A stretch of 29,892 bases of DNA, taken from assembly GCA_964428835.1 (NCBI GenBank), contig CAYRZQ010000039.1:1-29892 (forward strand), read 5' to 3'. Numbering within the stretch: the stretch's first letter is position 1; each line of letters begins with the position of its first letter. Below, in pieces: positions 24,200-29,892 of the stretch. Position numbers and translations under genes: made by a program. A model generated the notes under the pieces. The model worked only from the letters and a program-made list of their open reading frames with translations. It was not told where the DNA came from and made no database searches. The stretch comes from JAIXWP01 sp964428835. GTDB taxonomy: Bacteria; Bacteroidota; Bacteroidia; Flavobacteriales_D; Sanyastnellaceae.

Positions 24200-24235
24200 T
24201 TCTCGTTCCCGTTCTCGTTCTTGTTCCCGTTCTAG
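24200..24235. repeat. Six tandem hexamers (TTCYYG), overlapping the aldehyde dehydrogenase stop
   Basis: The units read TTCTCG, TTCCCG, TTCTCG, TTCTTG, TTCCCG and TTCTAG. The last unit contains the reverse-strand TAG stop of the aldehyde dehydrogenase gene. Only 14 bases separate it from the octamer array, so the space between these convergent genes is almost all repeat. The same hexamer family fills the right edge of the window. Confidence 0.9.
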
Positions 24236-25587
24236 ATCAGTCTTTTGATCCAGGCGAGTTTGGAGGCGGTGTAGGGGGGGTATTTGATGTTGGGTTCGCC
24301 CCAGGTGGGTTTGGCGAGAATGGATTTTTGGTGGGAGAAGGTGCGGAAACCTTGGTCGCCGTGGTAGCTTCCGATGCCTGAATTGCCAACGCCTCCGAAA
24401 GGTAAGTTTTCGTTGGCGATGTGCATCACCACATCGTTGATGCAGCCGCCACCGAAGGATAATTTTTGTGTGAAAAAATCTTTTTCTTTTTTATCGTCGG
24501 TGAAAAGATAGGCGGCAAGCGGCTTTTCTTCGCGGCGAATGCGGGCCAACATTTCGTTGAAATCGCGGTAGGTGATAACGGGTAGGATGGGACCGAATAT
24601 TTCTTCTTGCATCACCGCGTCATCGAATGTGACGTCGCGCATGAGAGTGGGTTCGATGAAACGATTTTCTACGTCCACATTACCGCCAAAGGCAATTTTA
24701 TTTCTATCAATAAAACCGAGCAAACGTTCGGTATTGCGTTTGTCGATGATTTGGGTATAATGTGGCGCGTTTTGATGATAGTTGAATTCTTTGATTTTTT
24801 CAATCATAGCGGTAATCATCTTCTCTTCAATGCTTTCGTGAACGATCAGATAGTCGGGGGCGATGCAAGTCTGACCAGCGTTGAGGAATTTTCCCCATAC
24901 GATGCGTTTTGCCGCTACTGCAATATTTGCTGATGGTGCGACGATAGCGGGAGATTTACCTCCGAGTTCGAGCGTGACGGGAGTGAGATGTTTGGCTGCA
25001 GCTTGGTAAACAATCTTACCCACACGCGGACTTCCGGTGAAGAATATTTTGTCAAAACGTTGATCTAGTAGTGCTGTTGTTTCAGCTACTCCGCCGAGGA
25101 CAACGTGTAATATTTCTGGTGAAAAATTTTCATTGATCAATTTTGCCATGACCTTGGCCGTATTGGCAGGCAGTTCGCTTGGCTTTATCACACATGTGTT
25201 GCCTGCAGCGATTGCGGCGATGGCGGGAGCGAGTGAAAGTTGGTAAGGATAGTTCCAAGCCCCGATCACGAGTATCACGCCGAGGGGTTCGTGAATGATA
25301 TAACTCGAGCCTGGAAGCGTTGCGAGATTCATGCGCACCTTCACAGGTCTTGTGAGGCGTGCGAGGTTGGAAGTATAGAAGTCTATTTCTTTATAGATGA
25401 TACCCAATTCCGTGGCGAAGGTGTCGAATTTAGACTTCCCGAAATCCGCATGTATAGCGGCATACAATGCCTCTTCATTACTTTGCAGAATGGATTTGAG
25501 TTTAAAAAGAACATCTTTTCTCAACTCCAAGCTCAACGCCCCGTTCTTATTAAAAAAGGCCCTTTGCGTTTCAACTGCTTCTTTCAT
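24232..25587 (-). CDS. Aldehyde dehydrogenase, class 3-like (fatty aldehyde type)
   Basis: This NAD(P)-dependent enzyme oxidises aldehydes to carboxylic acids. The 451-residue protein is of class 3 length, shorter than the usual 490. It shows WNYPYQLSLAPAIAAIAAGN, IKPSELPANTA, FFTGSPRVGK, Glu207 in LELGGKSP and the catalytic Cys241 in NAGQTCIAPDY. The late LPFGGVGNSGIGSYHG is typical of class 3 enzymes. It ends in a basic segment (YTASKLAWIKRLI). I prefer the ATG at 25587; a GTG directly before it (25590) is possible. It is divergent from pyrH and convergent with the lipoprotein gene. Coniferyl aldehyde dehydrogenase is a close alternative annotation. Confidence 0.9.
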   Translation of the reverse strand: MKEAVETQRAFFNKNGALSLELRKDVLFKLKSILQSNEEALYAAIHADFGKSKFDTFATELGIIYKEIDFYTSNLARLTRPVKVRMNLATLPGSSYIIHEPLGVILVIGAWNYPYQLSLAPAIAAIAAGNTCVIKPSELPANTAKVMAKLINENFSPEILHVVLGGVAETTALLDQRFDKIFFTGSPRVGKIVYQAAAKHLTPVTLELGGKSPAIVAPSANIAVAAKRIVWGKFLNAGQTCIAPDYLIVHESIEEKMITAMIEKIKEFNYHQNAPHYTQIIDKRNTERLLGFIDRNKIAFGGNVDVENRFIEPTLMRDVTFDDAVMQEEIFGPILPVITYRDFNEMLARIRREEKPLAAYLFTDDKKEKDFFTQKLSFGGGCINDVVMHIANENLPFGGVGNSGIGSYHGDQGFRTFSHQKSILAKPTWGEPNIKYPPYTASKLAWIKRLI

Positions 25588-25599
25588 CACGATTTTTTT

Positions 25600-25607
25600 C
25601 GAAAATA
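25600..25607 (-). promoter_or_regulatory. -7 promoter box (TATTTTCG, minus strand) for aldehyde dehydrogenase
   Basis: On the minus strand TATTTTCG fits TAnnTTCG and lies 12 bases before the ATG at 25587. No -33 element is seen. The pyrH octamer array begins 11 bases further upstream. Confidence 0.45.
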
Positions 25608-25618
25608 CACAAGTTCGC

Positions 25619-25674
25619 CCTATTCCCCCATTATCCTATTCCCCTATTATCTTATTATCTTATTAACTTCTTAC
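25619..25674. repeat. Seven tandem octamers (CCTATTMY family) running into the pyrH promoter
   Basis: The units read CCTATTCC, CCCATTAT, CCTATTCC, CCTATTAT, CTTATTAT, CTTATTAA and CTTCTTAC, each exactly 8 bases. The last unit overlaps the start of the pyrH -7 box TACCTTTG at 25672. The array occupies most of the divergent region between aldehyde dehydrogenase and pyrH. Confidence 0.9.
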
Positions 25675-25679
25675 CTTTG
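25672..25679 (+). promoter_or_regulatory. -7 promoter box (TACCTTTG) for pyrH
   Basis: This perfect TAnnTTTG match lies 11 bases before the ATG at 25691, for a leader of about 5 bases. Its first three bases belong to the last octamer of the adjacent array, so change in the array could alter the box or its spacing to upstream elements. Confidence 0.55.
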
Positions 25680-25690
25680 TCGCCAACATT

Positions 25691-26401
25691 ATGAAATACA
25701 ATCGCATTTTACTCAAGCTCAGCGGGGAAGCGCTGATGGGGGACAAACAATTCGGAATCGATAACAATCGCCTACTGGCTTATGCCGAGGAAATCAAGAA
25801 GGTTTGGGAAGCGGGTGTGCAGGTGGCAATTGTGATTGGCGGTGGCAATATTTTCCGCGGTGTACAGGCCGAACAGGGCGGTATGGAGCGCACCCAGGGT
25901 GATTACATGGGAATGCTCGCCACGATGATTAATTCGATGGCACTTCAGTCGGCCCTCGAGCGTTCGGGCGTTCAAACGCGCTTGCAATCGGCCATTGAGA
26001 TGAAGACGATTGCCGAACCTTTTATCAAGCGCCGCGCTGTGCGTCACCTCGAAAAAGGTCGTGTTGTGATTTTCGGTGCGGGCACAGGAAATCCTTTTTT
26101 TACAACAGATACCGCAGCTTCATTGAGAGCTATTGAAGTAGAGGCAGACGTGATTCTCAAAGGAACGCGTGTGGATGGTATCTATACAGCAGACCCAGAG
26201 AAAGATCCTACGGCGACCAAATATGACCAGGTGAGTTTTGAGGAAGTTTTCCAGAAAAATCTCAACGTAATGGATATGACTGCATTCACCCTTTGCAATG
26301 AGAATAAGTTGCCTATCATTGTTTTTGATATGAACAAACAAGGCAATTTGATGAAGTTGGTAAGCGGCGAAAAAGTAGGTACGTTGGTGGATTTCGCATA
26401 G
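25691..26401 (+). CDS. pyrH: UMP kinase
   Basis: This amino-acid-kinase-fold enzyme phosphorylates UMP to UDP. The 236-residue protein begins KYNRILLKLSGEALMG and continues with VAIVIGGGNIFRG, GDYMGMLATMINSMALQSAL, and IFGAGTGNPFFTTDTAASLRA. The late segment VDGIYTADPEKDPTATKYD is diagnostic. Length is the family norm. frr follows in the usual bacterial pyrH-frr order after a 47-base gap with its own -7 box. No tsf is adjacent, since the divergent neighbour upstream is the aldehyde dehydrogenase gene. Confidence 0.97.
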   Translation: MKYNRILLKLSGEALMGDKQFGIDNNRLLAYAEEIKKVWEAGVQVAIVIGGGNIFRGVQAEQGGMERTQGDYMGMLATMINSMALQSALERSGVQTRLQSAIEMKTIAEPFIKRRAVRHLEKGRVVIFGAGTGNPFFTTDTAASLRAIEVEADVILKGTRVDGIYTADPEKDPTATKYDQVSFEEVFQKNLNVMDMTAFTLCNENKLPIIVFDMNKQGNLMKLVSGEKVGTLVDFA

Positions 26402-26416
26402 TTGAATATTCTTTTT

Positions 26417-26424
26417 TACCTTCG
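26417..26424 (+). promoter_or_regulatory. -7 promoter box (TACCTTCG) for frr
   Basis: TACCTTCG sits in the pyrH-frr gap, 24 bases before the ATG at 26449, allowing frr and perhaps gltX and folB to be transcribed apart from pyrH. Only weak TTG candidates lie upstream, at unsuitable spacing. Confidence 0.45.
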
Positions 26425-26448
26425 GGCTCCCAAAAAATAAACATTGTT

Positions 26449-27012
26449 ATGTCAGATGAAGTAAAGATGGCTCTGGATGAAGCCACAGACGCGATGACCA
26501 AGGCAATCGATCACCTTGAGTTTGAATTGAATAAAATCAGAGCGGGCAAGGCTAGTCCTTCGATGTTGGATAGCGTGCGTGTGGACTACTATGGCACTCC
26601 GACTCCATTGAAGAATGTGGCAAACGTGAACACTCCCGATGCGCGCACCATCACTGTGCAGGCTTGGGAAAAGAGCATGTTGGAGCCCATCTGCAAAGGG
26701 ATTTTGGAAGCAAATCTTGGACTGAATCCACAAAATAATGGTGAGATTGTAATCATTGCAGTTCCAATGCTTACAGAAGAGCGCCGCAAGGATTTGAGCA
26801 AGCGTGCTCATGCAGAAGGCGAACATGCCCGTGTGAGCATTCGTACGGCACGCAAAGATGCCCTCGACTTTATCAAGCAAGCACAAAAAGATGGCTTGCC
26901 AGAAGACGAGGCAAAATCGGGCGAGGCGAAGGTTCAAGAATTGACCGACAAATTCAACAAGAAAGTAGAAGAAGTCCTTGCTGCAAAAGACAAGGATATC
27001 ATGACCATATAA
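26449..27012 (+). CDS. frr: Ribosome recycling factor
   Basis: This factor acts with EF-G to split post-termination ribosomes. The 187-residue protein is of normal length (about 185) and collinear with the family. It has an N-terminal helix with LEFELNKIRAGKASPSMLD, the beta domain starting VDYYGTPTPLKNVANVN, DARTITVQAWEKSMLEPI, and the closing helical region LTEERRKDLSKRAH then VRTARK-like SIRTARKDAL. It follows pyrH and precedes gltX by 9 bases. Confidence 0.97.
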   Translation: MSDEVKMALDEATDAMTKAIDHLEFELNKIRAGKASPSMLDSVRVDYYGTPTPLKNVANVNTPDARTITVQAWEKSMLEPICKGILEANLGLNPQNNGEIVIIAVPMLTEERRKDLSKRAHAEGEHARVSIRTARKDALDFIKQAQKDGLPEDEAKSGEAKVQELTDKFNKKVEEVLAAKDKDIMTI

Positions 27013-27021
27013 TTTTCAATA

Positions 27022-28545
27022 ATGTCAGACAAACGTGTTCGGGTGCGTTTTGCGCCCAGTCCCACTGGCCCGTTGCACATGGGTGGTGTTCGTACAGCTT
27101 TATACAACTATCTTTTTGCCAAGAAACATGGCGGAGATTTTTTGCTGCGTATTGAAGATACGGACCAAGGACGCTTTGTGCCTGGTGCAGAAGAATACAT
27201 TATTGAAGCGCTCAAGTGGTGCGGCATAGAACCTAATGAAGGTGTGGGTTATGGCGGCCCGCATGCACCTTACCGCCAAAGTGAGCGCAAGCCAATGTAT
27301 AGAGCCTATGCAGAAGAATTGGTGAACAAAGGATGGGCTTACTATGCGTTCGATACTCCAGAGGAATTGGACAACATCCGCAAGCAAGCTGAATTGGCGA
27401 AGATGCCGAATTGGCAATACAATAGTATTTCTAGAAATACGATGAAAAATTCGCTCACATTGCCTGCTGACGAGGTTCAACAGCGCATTGCGAGCGGAGA
27501 CGCGTATGTGATTCGTTTTAAAATGCCTCGCAACGAAGAGGTGCGTTTTCATGACATCATCCGCGGTTGGGTAGTGTTTAATACGAATGAGCTCGACGAC
27601 AAAGTATTGTTCAAGAGCGATGGTATGCCTACCTATCACCTTGCGAATATTGTGGACGACCACACCATGGAAATCACCCACGTGATTCGTGGGGAAGAGT
27701 GGCTTCCTTCGGCACCGCTGCACGTGATGATGTATAGAGCGTTTGAATGGACGGCTCCTGAGTTTGCACATTTGCCGCTTATCCTCAAGCCAGATGGCAA
27801 TGGTAAGTTGAGCAAGCGTGATGGAGATCGTTTAGGTTTCCCGGTATTTCCATTGAATTGGAAAGATCCGCATACAGGTGAACAGAGCAGCGGATACCGC
27901 GAGCGCGGCTATTTCCCAAAAGCTTTTGTAAATATGCTTTTGCTCCTCGGTTGGGCTCCAAGCAACAATCAGGAGATTTTTACCATGGATGAAATGGTAG
28001 ACGCATTTACAATCGAACGTATCGGAAAGAGCGGATCTAAGTTCGATCCTGAGAAGACCAAGTGGTTCAATCAACAATATCTGAGAGCCACGTCGAATGA
28101 GGATTTGGCGGCGCTCATACAGCCTATGGTGAAGGAGAAAGGCTTCGATTTGAGCATTCCTTATTTGGCAGGTGTGTGCGCATTAATGAAAGAGCGTGCC
28201 GTGTTCATTCCAGAATTATTGGACGGACCATATTTATTTGAAGCTCCAAAAGAGTTTGATAAAGATGCGGTAGCCAAGAAGTGGAAGGCGGGCGAGAGTG
28301 GAGCGTTGATGCGTGAATGGTCGGCAGTGCTTGATTCTATTGAGAATTTCACATCAGAAAATATAGAAGCGCGTTTCAAAGAATTCATCACTGAGAAAGG
28401 CTTGGGAATGGGCGCGGTGATGCCATTGTTCCGTATTTGCTTGACTGGAATCCTAACGGGACCAGCGAGTTCAGAAGTAGCAGCGCTTATAGGTAAAGAA
28501 GCATCGAAACAGCGCATAGAGAGTGCGATTTCTATTCTCGGATAA
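27022..28545 (+). CDS. gltX: Glutamyl-tRNA synthetase
   Basis: This class I synthetase charges tRNA-Glu. The 507-residue protein has the HIGH signature as HMGG at 19-22 (FAPSPTGPLHMGGVRTAL), LLRIEDTDQ, and the KLSKR loop at 262-266 (GNGKLSKRDGDRLGFPVF), followed by a helical anticodon-binding region. The length and the long connecting segment around residues 268-295 (NWKDPHTGEQSSGYRERGYF) look like other Bacteroidota GltX proteins. I see only one GltX in the window and nothing pointing to a GlnRS. It starts 9 bases after frr and precedes folB by 12 bases, so the three may share a transcript. Confidence 0.96.
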   Translation: MSDKRVRVRFAPSPTGPLHMGGVRTALYNYLFAKKHGGDFLLRIEDTDQGRFVPGAEEYIIEALKWCGIEPNEGVGYGGPHAPYRQSERKPMYRAYAEELVNKGWAYYAFDTPEELDNIRKQAELAKMPNWQYNSISRNTMKNSLTLPADEVQQRIASGDAYVIRFKMPRNEEVRFHDIIRGWVVFNTNELDDKVLFKSDGMPTYHLANIVDDHTMEITHVIRGEEWLPSAPLHVMMYRAFEWTAPEFAHLPLILKPDGNGKLSKRDGDRLGFPVFPLNWKDPHTGEQSSGYRERGYFPKAFVNMLLLLGWAPSNNQEIFTMDEMVDAFTIERIGKSGSKFDPEKTKWFNQQYLRATSNEDLAALIQPMVKEKGFDLSIPYLAGVCALMKERAVFIPELLDGPYLFEAPKEFDKDAVAKKWKAGESGALMREWSAVLDSIENFTSENIEARFKEFITEKGLGMGAVMPLFRICLTGILTGPASSEVAALIGKEASKQRIESAISILG

Positions 28546-28557
28546 TATAAAAACAGA

Positions 28558-28905
28558 ATGATCATTCGGTTGAATAATATTCAAGTCTATGCGCATCACG
28601 GTTGTTGGGCAGAGGAGACGGTGATAGGCGGCGAGTATGTCGTGGATGTGGCGATTGACGTGGATTTCACCGAAGCTGCAATGACGGACGATCTTTCGAA
28701 GACGGTCGATTACGTGGAAGTAAAAGAAATCGTCTATGAAGAAATGCGCGTGCCCTCGAAGTTGATCGAGACCGTGGCATTTAGAATTTTAAACCGGTTA
28801 AAGACGGGTTTTCCAAAAGCGAATGATCGTTCGGTTCGCATCACCAAGATCAACGCCCCCATGGGCGGACAGGTCGAAAGTGTGAGCGTGGAAGTGAATG
28901 GGTGA
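28558..28905 (+). CDS. folB: Dihydroneopterin aldolase
   Basis: This enzyme cleaves 7,8-dihydroneopterin to 6-hydroxymethyl-dihydropterin and glycolaldehyde in folate synthesis. The 115-residue protein shows the usual VYAHHGCWAEETVIGGEYVV start, the DDLSKTVDYVEVKEIV segment, LIETVAFRI and the C-terminal ITKINAPMGGQVESVSVEV, with the candidate catalytic Lys in ITK. Length is typical (about 120). It follows gltX by 12 bases and converges on the metallophosphoesterase gene with a 6-base gap. folC lies elsewhere in the window but is not linked to it. Confidence 0.93.
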   Translation: MIIRLNNIQVYAHHGCWAEETVIGGEYVVDVAIDVDFTEAAMTDDLSKTVDYVEVKEIVYEEMRVPSKLIETVAFRILNRLKTGFPKANDRSVRITKINAPMGGQVESVSVEVNG

Positions 28906-28911
28906 TGCGTC

Positions 28912-29766
28912 TTAATTCGCCATTTCGAATTCTAAAGTCAGAAGCTTGAATAGTTCTTTGCTATTCATTGACATCAGTTTGTCTTGTTCGTCGCTGCTGT
29001 CCAATTCGGGTAGTGCTGCTTCATCGTAGACAAAGAGTTTCCATTCGCCTTCGTTATATTCGAGAGCTGTAAGATTTTCAATCCAGTCCCCGCTATTCAT
29101 GTATACAATAGAACCCTCATTGGTAGTTACATTGCGGAGTGCGGGCTTATGAATGTGACCGCAAACGACATAATCATATTGGTTGCGAATTCCAAGTTTA
29201 ATTGCTGTGTTTTCAAAGTCATTGACGAATTTCACTGCCGCCTTAACGCTGTCTTTAATTTTTTTGGAAAGTGAAATTTTTTCTCTACCAAATTTTTCCA
29301 ATAACCGATTGACCATTCGGTTTACGAGAATGAGCATGTCGTAGCCCTTTCCACCCAATTTGGCGATGACGGGAGAGAATTTCATTGTAACGTCGAACAC
29401 ATCACCATGAAAGATCCAAACTTTTTTTCCATCCAGATTCAAAAGCACCTTATTGTCGATGTAGAAGTTACCGATGCGGTTGCCAGCGAATTTTCGCAGC
29501 ATTTCATCATGGTTTCCGGGGATGTAGTAGACCTCAGCTCCATGGGACAGCATGCGGGTAATTTCTTTAACGACCGCCATGTGTTCTTTGGGGAAGTACT
29601 TTTTAGAGAACTGCCAGATATCGATGATATCACCGTTGAGGATGAGTTTCTTTGGCGCCACGCTTTTTAGGTAGCGAACAAGTTCAGAAGCATGACAGCC
29701 ATAGGTTCCTAGGTGCACGTCAGAGATGACGAGCGCATCGATTTTTCTTCTTTGGTTGTATCTCAT
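28912..29766 (-). CDS. UDP-2,3-diacylglucosamine diphosphatase-like metallophosphoesterase
   Basis: This calcineurin-like phosphoesterase resembles LpxH-type enzymes of lipid A synthesis, which cut UDP-2,3-diacylglucosamine to lipid X. The 284-residue protein has the full set of metal motifs: SDVHLG (Asp16, His18), NGDIIDIW, PGNHDE, FHGDVFD and CGHIHKP. It is longer than the E. coli LpxH of 240 residues, with an extra C-terminal segment of about 45 residues. In Bacteroidota several paralogues carry this annotation, so the substrate remains uncertain and a gene symbol is withheld. The start at 29766 comes 2 bases after a heptamer array; I see no TAnnTTTG box or ribosome binding site. Confidence 0.85.
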   Translation of the reverse strand: MRYNQRRKIDALVISDVHLGTYGCHASELVRYLKSVAPKKLILNGDIIDIWQFSKKYFPKEHMAVVKEITRMLSHGAEVYYIPGNHDEMLRKFAGNRIGNFYIDNKVLLNLDGKKVWIFHGDVFDVTMKFSPVIAKLGGKGYDMLILVNRMVNRLLEKFGREKISLSKKIKDSVKAAVKFVNDFENTAIKLGIRNQYDYVVCGHIHKPALRNVTTNEGSIVYMNSGDWIENLTALEYNEGEWKLFVYDEAALPELDSSDEQDKLMSMNSKELFKLLTLEFEMAN

Positions 29767-29768
29767 TG

Positions 29769-29803
29769 TTGGAGGTTGGAGTTTGGAAATTGGAGTTTGG
29801 AAT
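29769..29803. repeat. Five tandem heptamers (TTGGARN) upstream of the metallophosphoesterase start
   Basis: The units on the + strand read TTGGAGG, TTGGAGT, TTGGAAA, TTGGAGT and TTGGAAT. On the gene's strand these are CCAA-ending units that stop 2 bases before the ATG, so the array occupies the whole translation-initiation region. Confidence 0.9.
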
Positions 29804-29804
29804 T

Positions 29805-29892
29805 TTCTTGTTCTCGTTCTCGTTCTCGTTCTTGTTCTCGTTCTCGTTCTCGTTCTTGTTCTTGTTCTTGTTCTTGTTCTTGTTCTTGTTCT
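29805..29892. repeat. Hexamer array (TTCTYG), at least 14 units, running off the window
   Basis: The units of TTCTTG and TTCTCG follow one another with no gap: 14 full hexamers and 4 further bases before the window ends. TTCTCG and TTCTTG alternate in blocks, and the last six full units are all TTCTTG, which suggests recent expansion at that end. The family is the same as at 24200-24235. It lies upstream of the metallophosphoesterase gene, directly beyond a heptamer array. Confidence 0.97.

Noticed and set aside
29805..29892. CRISPR array
   Set aside because: The hexamers are contiguous with no unique spacers, and there are no cas genes. The same reasoning applies to the other short arrays.
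1..29892. Mobile elements, prophage, toxin-antitoxin or defence genes, tRNA or rRNA
   Set aside because: I looked on both strands and found no transposase, integrase, phage, restriction or RNA gene signatures; all long coding regions are conserved housekeeping or Bacteroidota genes apart from one orphan lipoprotein.

Overview
This window looks like ordinary chromosome from a member of the Bacteroidota, possibly a Flavobacteriales-type genome (family not resolvable by eye). The signs are a PorZ-type type IX secretion component with a C-terminal sorting-like domain, DUF3667 and DUF4296 proteins, a LeuRS with a long insertion before its editing region, a Bacteroidota-style dihydroorotase, almost no Shine-Dalgarno sequences, and many TAnnTTTG/TAnnTTCG promoter -7 boxes just ahead of genes. 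I count 27 protein genes. I see no tRNA, rRNA, insertion sequence, prophage, CRISPR array or defence system.

Layout. 79-4534 (+) is a Ton energy-transduction locus: exbB-exbD, an NhaD-type Na+/H+ antiporter, a second exbB-exbD pair and a TonB-like transducer. 4535-8094 (-) holds folC behind porZ. From 8222 rightward (+) come leuS, fbp, a compact five-gene operon (polyprenyl-phosphate mannosyltransferase-like GT2, DUF3667 protein, dihydroorotase, DUF4296 lipoprotein, NAD-dependent epimerase), uvrC, a class A penicillin-binding protein, both subunits of a 3-oxoacid CoA-transferase, a secreted transglutaminase-like protein and an unrecognised lipoprotein. A class-3-like aldehyde dehydrogenase (-) lies divergent from pyrH, frr, gltX and folB (+). 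An LpxH-like metallophosphoesterase (-) closes the window.

How the genes relate. The left locus powers outer-membrane transport from the ion gradient, with an antiporter that manages the same gradient inserted in it. PorZ belongs to the secretion machinery for surface proteins. The rest is housekeeping: folate (folB, folC), pyrimidines (pyrC, pyrH), translation (leuS, gltX, frr), gluconeogenesis (fbp), DNA repair (uvrC), and cell envelope (class A PBP, GT2, LpxH-like enzyme).

No undescribed multi-gene system is evident. The most unusual signal is between the genes. At least nine intergenic sites, at the left edge and from 21.3 kb onward, carry short degenerate tandem repeats with strict 6-, 7- or 8-base periods. 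Some words are shared between distant sites, and several arrays supply a stop codon or run into a promoter -7 box or a start codon. Other points of interest are three genes whose start codon lies 3-4 bases after the -7 box (apparently leaderless, one with GTG), a four-cysteine insertion in the PBP, a likely terminator for the Ton operon hidden inside convergent folC, and a Gln in place of a metal-binding His in the dihydroorotase.
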